Shown here piece after piece: positions 33,515 through 44,854 of a DNA stretch of 64,000 nucleotides. The notes below the pieces were generated by a model. The model made no database searches and was not told the DNA's origin. It saw nothing but the letters and a program-made list of their open reading frames with translations. The DNA is from Tretioscincus oriximinensis (taxonomy: Eukaryota > Chordata > Lepidosauria > Squamata > Gymnophthalmidae), in the NCBI GenBank assembly GCA_022410635.1, contig JAJVDF010000497.1:857652-921651 (forward strand). Direction: 5' to 3'. How positions within the stretch are numbered: the first letter of the stretch is position 1; each line of letters starts with the position of its first letter. A program made the translations under genes and the position numbers.

Positions 33515-35405
33515 ATTTGGCCTGATGAAGGTTTTCCAACTCAGTACTTGTTGTATGATATGGAAAATTGTGTTGAAACATTTGATAGTTTTTAGTCTTG
33601 TACTGGCCTGATTTAATTACACTGGTTATATGAATGCATACTTTTCCTTAATTTATATTGAGAGATCATTCAATTTCACCATTGTAAAATGAGATTTGCA
33701 ACTTTATAGAAGATCGTTTCCAATTCTGCTGAAATAAAGCATCCATATTTCAGGATAAAGCACTTCTGAGAAAGCTTTATTGTAGAATTTCCAAAAATAG
33801 TGGAACATAAAAATACAAATGAATGAATAAACCTGATCCCTGAATGCCTCCAGAAAACCTTCAGGAATTGCTTTTCTTTGGCTCAACGTTTTGGCTGAAC
33901 ATTCAAATATTTGGAGAATCTGATGTTCAGTTGCTGGACTGCATTTGCCCATAGACTCTTGGAGTTTTGCAGTTTTGATTTGTACTTGATTTAGTGAACT
34001 AGATCAATAAGATACAAATTCTAACAAGCAATACCATTTGCTGATATAAAATATTGTGTAATTAATTCATCCCATATATTTGTGTACGTATATAATTATT
34101 ATTCCATCATCACAATGTTCAATGTATTGTTGTTGTTGTCATTGTTATTATTAATAATAATAATAAAATAATATGCAGGGTTTTCATATTTCTTCCATAT
34201 TCTTCTGCACCAATCAGTCCAAATACACCTAAGCTTTTATTAACAGCAAAAATACAAATTCCCCTATTCTGACTTTTTTATACACTATGTGATGATGATT
34301 GATCTAAATAAAGCAGCCATCAGATAGCTTTCACCAAGGAATTTTTGAATACAGCCCAGTGGTATTTAAAACCCTCTGGCATTTCAGTGACCTTTCAGGA
34401 GGCACAACGACTAATTTATTTCATGATTGTCTTATTGTATCCAAGAGAAGAAGAACGAGGGGAAAAAGCTAACTATAAGGCAGGTGTCCTGATCTGAGCT
34501 GCATATTACATTTCAAAACACATTGAGTAGATGCTAATTCGAACTATTTGCATGAGAGATTTTTTTCCCCTGTGTTATCGCTCCTATCATAGTATCAATG
34601 TCAGCTCAATTTTCTGAACAGCAGAAAGTCAAACATTGACCTGCTGCCTATTACAGTAGTGTCATGAAGTGCAATGGATGGGTAATTATTGTACATTACT
34701 CTGCATCAGGTAACATGCAGGCCTCACTTATGGCAATGGAATGCAACCTTTTGTTCAAAATGAGAAGTCTGGCCATAACATTGATTTCACTGTATCATTA
34801 AAAATGACTTTTTCAAGACTAAAATTGTTCTATTTAGAGCATCTCATGTTGCCATCACAAACATCTCATGGCTGCAGTAGAAACAAATATTTCAGATTCC
34901 TTTTATTGTTTATTGATTAGTCATTTGACCTTATCAAACCCAGTTACAGGAACATATAAAGGATACAAAAAGAAAATAATCTATCTCACCGACCCTTTAC
35001 AGAACTCCACANAGAAAAGGTAAACAAAGAGCTGCATAAAACAGGATACTTGTATCAGAATATAAGGTAGGCTTTTCATTATTCTTTAAAGGTTAGAGTA
35101 GCACAAGAAATGTTGGTAAAATGATTTAAGCATGCCTTGGCCTAACACCATGAGGCCAACACCCCATCAACTTCTTCAGGAAATAGCACACTTTCTTTTG
35201 TTACTTTTTATGAGCAACCAAGCCATGAAAACTGACACGGTCGCTTGCTGTGCAATCTAACAAAATTTGAATTATGTATAATAATACCAAAAGGGCTCAA
35301 AAATATAAACTAAAGATGCATGTTCTTCTTCATTTGGAGATCACAAGGCTCCTATTGTGCTGAAAAGCAAAGATCACCAAGGCCTCTCTATCATTGTAAT
35401 TACCC
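33515..35405. other. No gene recognised; possible conserved non-coding stretch
   Basis: No repeat family is visible apart from ATT-type simple sequence near 34110-34170. 34560-34860 is of even complexity with homeodomain-like ATTA words and could be a conserved non-coding element. This cannot be decided from one genome. Confidence 0.4.
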
Positions 35406-35410
35406 TCAGG

Positions 35411-35590
35411 TTAGACTGATCAGAAGACCTCTTTGTGGGGGGGGACCCCAATTTGAGGATGTCTATCCCACCTTACGGGGGGTGGGGGATGATTTCTGCA
35501 TTTTTTGTTGAGGAAAAAAAAAATATTTTTTTAATTTATCTTTTAATTTATTTTTATTTCTTTAAAAAATCACTGCACCACCACTAAAGG
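35411..35590. mobile_element. Decayed hairpin MITE, TAGGCTGACC family, copy 3
   Basis: TTAGACTGATCAGAAGACCT, then a G-run, CCCCAATTTGAGGATG and a TTTTTGTTGAGGAAAAAA centre match copies 1 and 2 on the left half. The right half has decayed and the end is uncertain. Confidence 0.55.
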
Positions 35591-35956
35591 GCTCTGGCAA
35601 CTGAGGCCAGCTCCTGAAAGCACACTCCCCTCAGTAAAAAATAATAATTTGCAAATTCCTCGCACGCTTTACAAATTTCTTGCATACTCCAAGGATTACA
35701 AGGAGTGGGTTTGCATATTGGTTGGTAATTCATGAATATACAAATTAGCATGAATATTAATTGCCCCAGTTTGGGCCTCAGATTATCTGGTCCATCTACC
35801 TCAGAAAGACAGAAGCAGCTCTGCTTTGGAAAGTTACTGCACATTGAATTAATTGAATTTGGTTGCATCCACAAGCAATTTACCTTGCTGAAAACAGCCC
35901 ATTTCCAGAGATGTTTCCAGCACAACAGTTAGCAAGGAGGCCCCACAGCAATTCAG

Positions 35957-36075
35957 AGGCATAAGAGAAATCATGTCAAACCTTGTTGCAGCCTATCTCA
36001 CAATCAAGGTCACCAATTGCACCTGAGCATTCTCAAGAAAAAGGAGAAAACAAAACTTTCATTCACTCTCAACTG
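35957..36075 (-). mobile_element. Very diverged CR1 3' end
   Basis: GGCATAAGAGAAATCATG, GCCTATCTCACAATCAAGGT and CACCAATTGCACCTGAGCAT follow the order of the CR1 antisense terminus (CATAAGAGGAGCC, CTGTCTCACAAAGTGG, CCACCAATTGCACTTGGGCA). Confidence 0.5.
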
Positions 36076-36079
36076 CCTT

Positions 36080-36628
36080 CAAAAAGCACCAAGAGGAACC
36101 CATCATTCCTACTCTAACAAGTAAAAGTTTGTAGTGTGAGTATTCATAAAGCTACATCTTGAAGTCAGCTGAAAATCATGCACTCAAGTGAAATTTTGGA
36201 ATAAACATGTTCCAAAATTGTTGCGCTTATTGGGCAGCTGGTACTTGCACAACTAAGAATTCATCTCACATGGTGACCAACATTTAGGTATCCTCTTGAA
36301 ATAAAACTCCATTGCACCAAAATGTCCTTTAGCTGATTTTTCGGCATAACANAGTTTTATTCTGAGTGGATTCCTGAATATCTGTCACTATGTGGGGCAA
36401 ATTCTTAATCATGCAAGCAACAGCGTGGTGTGCATGCAACATGAAATCCCTGTGGAGAGGCAGCCTAAGTGTATTTTGATTACATCAACACACATAAGTA
36501 ACCCAGCTCAAAGGCTTAGAGATATAGCGTGTGGACAGTCGTGCTCCTATACCCCCATTAAAAGTTGGTGAAAAGGCATTTTCTGGCAATTAATGTGAAT
36601 TAGAGACTGTGGTTTGTGGATGCTACCG
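36080..36628. other. No feature recognised
   Basis: Unassigned DNA. GAGGCAGCCTAAGTG near 36458 may be another lone GGCTGC-type terminus. Confidence 0.35.
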
Positions 36629-36631
36629 CAA

Positions 36632-36787
36632 GGTTACCACATAAAAACTGGGATAGAACTTTACAGCTTAAATGGATTTGAAAAGATGCTGCAGGCATTA
36701 TGAGCTGTACCAGCTAAATATTTCCTCCCTTCTACTGTATATCCATTAAAATTGCAAGGTCCTATCCTAGTTTTTATATGGTACCAC
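36632..36787. mobile_element. MITE with GGTTACCACATAAAAAC termini, copy 1
   Basis: About 45 bases at each end are inverted repeats: GGTTACCACATAAAAACTGG and GATAGAACTTTACAGCTTAA on the left, with the complement ending CCTAGTTTTTATATGGTACC on the right. The interior is AT-rich and non-coding. Related copies lie at 59712-59870, 58330-58452 and 52999-53040. Confidence 0.75.
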
Positions 36788-36832
36788 TTTTTTCTTGTTG
36801 GTCTTTGAAGTGCCACAAGACCCCCCCCTGGT
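36788..36832 (+). repeat. Fragment of the reptile repeat also seen at 20821
   Basis: CTTGTTGGTCTTTGAAGTGC followed by CACAAGACC matches the GTTAGTCTCTAAGGTGCCAC word I recall from the repeat whose relative forms the foldback at 20726. It directly follows a MITE. Confidence 0.45.
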
Positions 36833-36834
36833 AG

Positions 36835-37750
36835 AAACTATCATTCAAACTGACATAGCCACCTCCAGTATAACAGGTAAATCTTTCCATGTAATCTCCC
36901 CAAAGCTGGAGAGCTTTTATTCCCCATCTTTGATAAAAGTGAACGTGTGAAGTGTTATGACAGGTGGATCCCACATGCCAAATATCTGGGGACAGGAGCA
37001 CATAATCTTTCCCTTAAAGTCCTTGGCACCATCATCACTTAGATTGGATAACTCCTTTATAAACTGCTTGACTTCTTTCCCTGCTCACCACCCCATGTTT
37101 ATACTGCCACAAAGTTCTCTTTGGCTGACCCTCTACAGCTTAAGCCAGTATGTGTTAGAACACTCAAATTAGCATCACCAGAATGCTCACATATGTTCAC
37201 TCTCATTTATTTATGTGTAACCCCAGCTGCAACCCTATTATTCAACAAGCACCATTGAACAAAGAAACTTCCTCTCGAGCATGGATGGTTGGGAATTGAA
37301 TTTCCATGAAATGGCAAAATAAAATTAAAAAACCATCAGTAGGAAAATATATTTGTCACTTTCTTTGAGCAATGTTTTCAGTCTTGTTTTGGAAAATGAT
37401 GCATGTTGAACTGTCATGCTCACACCATCTGCTCGCAATCATAAATATAAATGAAGTGATAATGAAAATCTTCCAAGGAACTATCAAGATGATTACACTT
37501 CAGCTCCAATTACTTAATTTGGGTCCTCCATAATCTATAAACAAACAAGTGGAATAAAAACCTTTTCTCTGAAAAACACCGTTGTGTTATTAGGACTACA
37601 TATGGCTCTTTCATATCATGGCTGCTTGGAAAGGAAAGGCTTGCATTAGAAAATATGTTTTAGCTCCCGTTGACATAAAACTTTGGTCATAATAAAGGTG
37701 CTAAGATATTATTATAGGTAATAGATGCAAATAATTTACATTTGTAGTAT
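36835..37750. other. No feature recognised
   Basis: AT-rich unassigned DNA. Confidence 0.4.
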
Positions 37751-37752
37751 TT

Positions 37753-37945
37753 TATATTTTGGTTATTTATTACTTTAATATCCTACCTTTCCTTTAAAGA
37801 GCAAAAAGCAACATACACCTCATTGTACGTTATGTTAAAAGACAGTCACTGGCTGTAGACACACAAGGGACTAAAAGGTGGATGCACTGTCTATTTTGGG
37901 CTTTAAAGAGTTGTCTGCCTGTCTGTCTGTCTGTCTGTCTGCATG
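37753..37945 (-). repeat. LINE-tail-like fragment and (CTGT)n run
   Basis: 37753-37810 resembles a degraded LINE tail on the minus strand (TAAAGGAAAGGTAGGATATT, then AAATAA). A (CTGT)5-6 run lies at 37917-37940. The 79- and 75-codon frames around it carry no domains. Confidence 0.4.
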
Positions 37946-38358
37946 TGTTGCACATGGACCACAGTAAGGTGTGGGAGAGGCAGATAGATCTGTCACATAG
38001 TGTGCAAGACTTACTTGATTTCCGTGTCAGCTGTCTCCCTTCCTGCATTGCCATGAGTGTAGAACCTCATCATTGCACAGCAGACATGGGAAAATCGAGG
38101 TTTCAGTAAACCCAGAAGAACACAGGTTTGTAGCGACTGTGTTGCTGACAACCCACGATTCCATCTGCAGGATCTGTCTGGAAGGTGCTCCCATGCAGAC
38201 ATAAATCCTGCGTGTGTCTGCAGCCAAAGTCTCAAGGGCTCCCGATGCACTTTTATGGCTGTATGAAGATTTGTGCTTCTAAGTCCTAACCTGATTCTAT
38301 AATCATTACAACAAACTGGCTATTCTAGAAGAGAAGATATGTAAGACCATAATGAAAG
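37946..38358. other. No feature recognised
   Basis: Slightly more GC-rich, non-repetitive DNA. Overlapping frames on the minus strand show no domain. Confidence 0.35.
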
Positions 38359-38360
38359 CA

Positions 38361-38467
38361 CCTGCTTGAAACTGCCTAGTTGCAGTTGGTGGGCCACTGT
38401 ATGCGACAGAATGCTTTACTAGATGGGCTGTGACCCAATTCAACAAGGCTTCTCTTGTGTTCTTGTA
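38361..38467 (+). mobile_element. CR1 LINE 3' terminus, short
   Basis: CAGTTGGTGGGCCACTGTAT, GACAGAATGCTTTACTAGAT, GGGCTGTGACCCAATTCAAC and TTGTGTTCTTG are the terminal CR1 blocks, moderately diverged. Confidence 0.75.
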
Positions 38468-38469
38468 AT

Positions 38470-41400
38470 TTTACTATCCTCAGAAATGTGAGAGGCTGAA
38501 GCCCACAAATTCCAGTCTAAATAGTCATTCTGGGCACCTGGGCTGGATTACACCATTTCCAATCCAAAAGCAGTGGTGTACCTGGAGGTGGGATCTCTCT
38601 GGTCTGCACAAAAACGTCTCATGTTTCATTGGTATACTGTTCAATATGGAAAGTCTAATAGAGAATCATAGCATTTCATGTGTCAGAAAAGCAACTTACC
38701 AGTCAAAAAATATGGCTGCATCCAGCTGACAAGGATAGGGTTGGCTCCTGGTGCAAATGTTCATGGAAGAACAGGATTCTGGAACCTTAAGCAGTANGTT
38801 TCCACTTGAAGTGGAAAGGTTTCTTGCTGGGTCAGTTCTAAGAAGCATAGGAAAGATGGCCAGAGAGCAGCCCTAGTAAAAACTGGCTCATGAGGGGAGG
38901 TTGATGCATTCTGTCAGATGCAACCTTAGAAGTGGGATTACTAGGATTACTGGCAAGTTGTTTGTTTGGGGGTGATTCAAGGACCTTGTGATTTCCTTTG
39001 CTAGGAAAGCCATAGTTTACCATTCTGGAAGGTTTAGTATGCCAGGAAAACTTGCTAATTGGTCAGTTGAAGAATTACATGACCATAAACAGCAATAGTA
39101 GCCCTGTTTAGGATACTTGAGTTTAGGATGTAAAAATTTAAAGGGGAAATGGATACAGTCAGAGAGGGTTCCTTCACAGTAGTAGCCATTTGTGTGGGCA
39201 ACAATAAGTTGGGTTAAGATGTGCTTTTGAGGAAACATTAGGGGAGATAAGAAATATGATGGAGGTGAGGAGTAATGGACCAGTTTCACTGGACCACTGG
39301 TCTAGATTGCTGGACCTACGTCAGTGCTTTGTAATTCATAATGTAAGCCAGATAGCTAAATCAAGTCTGTGCATATCATACCTTTGCTCCATCAGAACAA
39401 CATGTTACTGAAAGTTTTGTAACATCTGCATTTTATACTGATGTTATACATACTTTGAATGAAAAGATCTTACTTAAAAACAATCCCAGATGGGATTATT
39501 AAAAATGTATTTCTTTGAAAAATGAAGTGATGCTTCAAATTGGAAAAAAGAATCATAACTGAAGTAGATCCACAATCTATGGGCATTTCCATACTTACCA
39601 GTAAATTTGAGTTCAAAAGAGCTACAAAGAGACTGTGTTCCTCAGTGCTCCTACAAGGCTAAGAACATTTGTTCCTTGACACTGGAATTTTTAAATGCCA
39701 ACTCCAAACAAAGTTCGTAGGAGTTGTCCCAGGACAGTTGTCCAGATGTGGATAGACTTGTACATGATATATGTCCAACTGATCTGATATCACCTGAGTA
39801 ATTCACTGAAGATATGTGTTAAAGCATCCTTCTAACACAGAAATAAATAACAAATGTGATTTCATGCATGCATAGCAATCTGGAAATGTTAAAGACCCAT
39901 TGTAATGAAACAATTTGCTTTTCTTGCTCAGAAGCATTATGAGCAACTTTATTACAGAACTGAACAATTAAGACCTATATCAAGACATTTCTTATTTATT
40001 TTGCTATAGTTGGATATTCTGGAACAAAGCAGTCCAGGCTAGACTTCATTCCTGAATATCCATGGCAGGTCCCTATTGTATAAGTACTCAAACTAAAGCC
40101 TAGTGCAGAAAGGACCTAGACAAGTCTCCTCTCCAACTAAGAAAACTCTGAACGGAGTGTTTATGAGGTTTATATTTTGTTGTTGCTGCTGTTTTATTGT
40201 TTTTAATTTTAGATTCAGACTTTCCTACAAACTCATGAAAAATTGTGCAAAATGATACTATTTTTGTAATATATTGGTTTCCTTCTAAAATATGTATGAA
40301 TCCCAGACATGTGAAGGTTCCATATGTCTAAAACCTGAGTCCAGTAGCAGAACGTTTGACAGACTTCTTTCTTTTCCGCTTTGTAAATCTTCCTTTTAAA
40401 TTATTAATCTTTCTGCATGCATAAATTCCAAGGGGAAAACTTCAAAAGTCACCAAGTCGTACATGCAGATCACAACTATAGAGTTTCTTTTCAACATGCT
40501 ATCAGAAAGTTGGATTAAGATTCACTTCTTTGATATGAGACCGATTACTTTTTTATTTATGTAAAAAAGAAATTCCTGTTTCCTGCAATTAACTCTGTTT
40601 TGAAGAGCAACAGGCCTAGAGAAATCACATATCTGTGGTGACTCCTTTCAAAGAAAACCATTAGCATCCATATCAAAAAGCTAATTCAGAGAAATTAAAG
40701 AACACATACATCAGTAAAATATAATATTTCCTTTTTAGCACATCTTATTGAGTACAGTGTGTCACTGTAAAATTCTTTGGCTCACAGATAATGAAGAGTG
40801 ACAGTTGAAGGGTGCAAGCTTCATATAAGACTTTTGGGGTATGTAAAGATTTTAATTGCACATAATTATGAATGTGAAAGTGGAACGATTTAATTTTTTT
40901 AGCTTTCATGCTATTAGAAGACTAATAGAACCAATATCAAAATGAGTTAGTTACAGCAGAATTACCAGAAGCAGCTAATATTTTTTTTCCCATTTGACAA
41001 TTTAAATTGAATCAAAAACAACAACAAAAATGAATAGTTGACATGTTTATCTTTTATTTCTCGTGTAGAGTAGTAACAAGATAGCTAGTCTATGCCATGA
41101 CAAAGATTCAACAAATTGAATTAATAGGATTAAGATCGTTCCTTGTACAACACAACTTTGACTACATCATTCACATGCAAGTTGTAGAGTGCCCTCAGCT
41201 GACCCAGAAGAAAGTTGTGGGTGGGTAGAATAAAGTGGAGGTGATTTATAAGTCTGATTTCCTCCTGGGTTGCTTTTACACTGACTGACTTGTGGGTACA
41301 GTTCTAATCCGACATTTCTGTGCAGCACTTCATCTTGCTTTCTTCCATTTTCATTATTTTATCTGTTATCATATCAAGTATAAACAATTCCTATGCATGA

Positions 41401-41722
41401 TATTTCCATTTTGTAATTTAAATTATGGAAGCAGGCACCTGTTTACACATTGAATACAAAATCCAATATTCTTACAAAGACATTTAAAGGCATTTCAGCT
41501 ATATTTGCTGATGGAGTGTTCAAGTCTTTGCTGGTTTTCCTCGGAACTCCTCTATTCCATATAAATTCTTGCAGACTGTACAATTTAAAAAGATACTATT
41601 TTAGTAATGCCAAAGGATTATTTTATGAACAGTCGGGAAGTGTTAGTCTTGCATTGTAGCTTTTTAAAGCACTCTCTCACAAGATGTGGGGTCCTACTAC
41701 ACAACCTCAAGATGGACCATAC
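38470..41722. other. No gene recognised; longest repeat-poor stretch
   Basis: More than 3 kb without a repeat family, RNA gene or domain-bearing frame that I can name. The frames at 38838-39289 (-) carry no recognisable motif. This is where a cross-species alignment would say most. Confidence 0.45.
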
Positions 41723-41971
41723 GCTTTGGCTGCGTACACACAGCTATTTTCTTACTCTATCAGGATGAGGGAGGTTCTGGCACANATCTTAAGCGTCTTT
41801 CAGCAATAAACACCATTTATCTTGGAATAAACTATTGCTGGGATATTCAGGCATCATTCCTAAGAACCTCCATTTTCTCGCAGTCGACATCTGTCCTCTC
41901 ATGACCATCCCCCATCCTCTGCCATGCATAGGCATGTGAACAAAAGACATGAGAGGTTAAAGTGAGGACAA

Positions 41972-42164
41972 AGCTATCAAAAAGGACTGCACTAACAGGT
42001 TGCATCCACAGGGACCCAATCTGTTCCTCAGAATAGGAGCCTGTCAACCACATCCTAGTGTAGACTATGGCAGGCCCAATGGGTTGTCAGGCTCCTATTC
42101 CAAGGAACAGATTGGCTCCCTGTTGATGCAGCCTGTCAGCAAAGCGCAGTCCTTTTTGACAGCT
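41972..42164. repeat. Hairpin of ~80-base arms inside foldback copy 2
   Basis: The left arm (AAAAAGGACTGC, CAGGTTGCATCCACAGGGA, CCAATCTGTTCC, GAATAGGAGCCTG) pairs with 42079-42164 in reverse order. The apex word GTGTAGACTATGGCAGGC also occurs in the MITE at 3560-3732. Confidence 0.75.
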
Positions 42165-42204
42165 ACTGCTGTATTAGGAAATTCTTCCGAAGCAAAGTTC
42201 TGCT

Positions 42205-42323
42205 GGCCCCATCCATGTGGAGCCTAGTTCTGGGTAACATTTTGGGACAGAGCTTGGCCATCCACATGCCAAAATGTCCCAGAATGTTACCCAGAACTAG
42301 GCTCTGTATGGATGGGGTCAGTA
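42205..42323. repeat. Hairpin of GGAGCCTAGTTCTGGGTAAC arms inside copy 2
   Basis: CCCATCCATGTGGAGCCTAG and TTCTGGGTAACATTTTGGGA pair with TCCCAGAATGTTACCCAGAA and CTAGGCTCTGTATGGATGGG. The loop word AGAGCTTGGCCATCCACAT recurs at 53090-53110. Confidence 0.8.
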
Positions 42324-42604
42324 GAACGCGCCATCTCTACGTCCTCTTNGCTTCGGCAGAATTTTGTCTAGCCAGACCTCTGCCTGCTTTCGGGGGCTGC
42401 TGCTGACAGAATGACTTCAAGGAGGAGGCAAACGATCCTCCAATGAAAGCAGCAGCAGCTCCCGAAAGCAGGCAAAGGGCTGTTTGTGCACGAGATTGCT
42501 ATGTTCCGGAATATAGGTTTGCGTGCACAAACGCGATTGCTAATATTCTGGAATATAGCTTTGTGGTGTGCACAAACACGTGATTGCTCATGTGAATGCA
42601 GCCA

Positions 42605-42900
42605 AAGTGGATACTGCCAGAAGTTTATGTCTGACTTTACCTTCAGAGAATGATTTCTGAGACCTATTCCAATAAATTGGGAAGAGGAAACTGTTTCCCA
42701 TTTTTCAGCAGAGGCATTTTTGCTCCTAGACCCAAGAGCAGGAAATATGAAAACTATAGTCTCTAACCTTTCTTTGTTTTATAGGCCTGGCTGCCTTCCT
42801 CTCAATGCAAAAGGGTGAAAACATATCATGTGACACGTAGAACAGAGAAGGCTTAGAACACATCAATTTTTATTTNTACAGTAATGTTTTCCACAACACA
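42605..42900. other. No feature recognised
   Basis: Short unassigned interval between the foldback element and a CR1. Confidence 0.35.
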
Positions 42901-42902
42901 AG

Positions 42903-43462
42903 AATATTTTTGTCACCCAGCAGAGTTGTTGGTCTTTGGAATTTACTTCCTGAAGAGATGGTGATAGCTAGTAGCCTGAATAGTTTTAAGACATGATTAG
43001 TCAAGCTCATGGAAGCCAAGGGTTGTAATAGATATTAGGATGGATCTCTTGATACTGCCTCTGAGATGGAGCAACAGAAGAAGAAGAACTGAGGACTTAA
43101 GTCAGTCACTTGAAGAAACTCAAAGCAGCTTACAAAATTATTTTTCACCTGAAGGCTTACATTATATCTTCTCTAACACACAGTGGTGGTTTCCATTTAT
43201 CTAGTAACAAATAGCTGAGTTGGCTAGAGCTGCAGGCTAGTAGAAGTCTCCAGGTCTGATACAGGGCCTTGAAACCCAATCTCTCAAATGGAANACCGTC
43301 TCCTTAACTACTGCACCATTCATACCATTTGCAGGGAGTTGTGAAGAGGTGGGGGGTTTGCTTTCTTCTGCCAGGTGCAATTGGTGGCCACTATGTGAGA
43401 CAGAATACTGGGCTAGTTGGATTATAGCCTGATTTAGAAGGGCTCTCTTATGTTCTTATGCT
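42903..43462 (+). mobile_element. CR1 LINE 3' region split by a SINE
   Basis: 42903-43076 carries GGAATTTACTTCCTGAAGAG, AAGCTCATGGAAGCCAAGGG and TGCCTCTGAGATGGAGCAAC. 43317-43462 resumes with CCATTTGCAGGGAGTTG, GCAATTGGTGGCCACTATGT and the TTATGTTCTTATG terminus. The uninterrupted wording at 54870-54925 shows that about 17 bases of CR1 between GAGCAACAG and CCATTTGCAG are missing at the insertion. Confidence 0.85.
43077..43316 (-). mobile_element. SINE-A nested in CR1
   Basis: Antisense SINE-A: short GAAGAAGAACTG tail, degraded CTCAAAGCAGCTTACAAAAT body, GAGTTGGCTAGAGCTGCAGG, a shortened central part and the head CTCCTTAACTACTGCACCA. It inserted into an existing CR1 copy. Confidence 0.85.
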
Positions 43463-43464
43463 TA

Positions 43465-44850
43465 AGAACAATCCATGCAAGGTAAAATCAAGATACTTTA
43501 ATAATGCTTTTGGAATGATTGAGAAACAGTGAATAAACTAACAATGTGAAAGCTCTGTTTCTGATAACTGCTTGGACTGTTTCCCAACCTAAGTGATGAG
43601 GGTGCCCGTATTGGAAGATGTGATTTCCATAAATCGAAAGTTATTATACACTCTAGTGGTGAACCTTAATATTTTTGCTGTATGCTTTTTAAGAAGGAAG
43701 CTATGAAAAATTAAAATAACTTTATTTTAAGTGTCATATCCATACATCATTGTTTCTACCATTACTACATTTTTTCCACACTTAACATTCTTGCCTCAAT
43801 TTTCATTGCCTTAAGTAACCTATTGAAATCTCTCTCACTCTCATCTTCAATTAGAAGTTTGATGATGTTAGGATCTCTTTGAAGATCTTAGACCTTTTCA
43901 ATTAATTTTAATCTGGCTCGTTAACACTTTTCTAATGTGCAAGAAAATGGGCAAATATGTAACCAAAGAGCCATTTACCTTTTTTAACGAAGGTAACAAA
44001 TATGCAATTATAAACCTTCATCTTCCATGGACTTTTCAGTAAATTAAATTGTTTTGTCATTGCTGTGCCTGTGGAATGTCACTTTCTCTGGAGTTTTGAC
44101 AGTAAAATTCTTTCTCCCTGACAGAATTAGCAAATAACATTAAGATCTAGGAAATGACAATTAGTTTGTGAATTAGGGGGGGCATACAATGTGTTAATTA
44201 CTGAGGGACCAGACTTCATGCAATTAAAATTTAGCATCAAGATAAAGAGAATGTATTAGGAGGTCTCNAAGTATTTAATGAAGTTGAAAATGATTACTCA
44301 GTCATACAAATTAATTCTGAGTTTTTCTTAACTACTGAGATTTTTGTGCAAGTGTATGTGTATGTGTTTTATTCTGGGAGTTATCATAATGGACTGTTAT
44401 TGTTTGCAAATAGAATAAACTTGGAATTGATGGAATAAGGTTGTAATTGTTGGGTTTTATTTTATTAATTTATGTAGTTAGGAAATGTTAGCTTGGAATG
44501 CTATTGTTCATTGAAATGTATTTTAAGGAGTGTCAAGGACAGAAATGAACTCTAGATAGGTGCTAGTTTGTGCTGCTTCATTCCAACTATTTGTAAAACA
44601 TAGTAGAAACAATCAGTTTCTAAATATCCCCCCCCCTCATTTTTTACCATATCTTGAAAACTGAGAAATGGTTGCCTCTTCAACATTCAGAATTTCATAG
44701 CCATGAAGGTATTTCTTTCCTTGATCTACGTTGGACAGGAAACTAACACAAGCAATTAACCACAGTTTCCCACCAAGTGTCAAGCTGTAGTTTTGGAAGT
44801 TTGCATGATTTGGAAGCAACTATAGACTACAGTGCAGGGTCAAATAAGGT
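43465..44850. other. No feature recognised
   Basis: AT-rich unassigned DNA. Confidence 0.4.
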
Positions 44851-44854
44851 ATGA

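Larger units (their letters stand above)
41728..42603. mobile_element. Composite foldback element, GGCTGCGT..CACAC termini, copy 2
   Basis: Termini are GGCTGCGTACACAC and the complement of GGCTGCATTCACAT. The first ~165 bases (ACACAGCTATTTT, GAGGGAGGTTCTGGCACA, AACTATTGCTGGGATATTC) match copy 1 at 13384. The interior is a chain of palindromes: 41972-42050 with 42079-42164; 42205-42250 with 42272-42323; and 42380-42410 with 42446-42480. The last shares GCTTTCGGGGGCTGCTG with copy 1. The frames at 41847-42406 lie in these palindromes. No transposase is present. The TAA flanks of copy 1 are not seen here. Confidence 0.7.

Noticed and set aside
37917..37940. (CTGT)n as a disease-type expansion
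   Set aside because: Only about six units and no transcript context.
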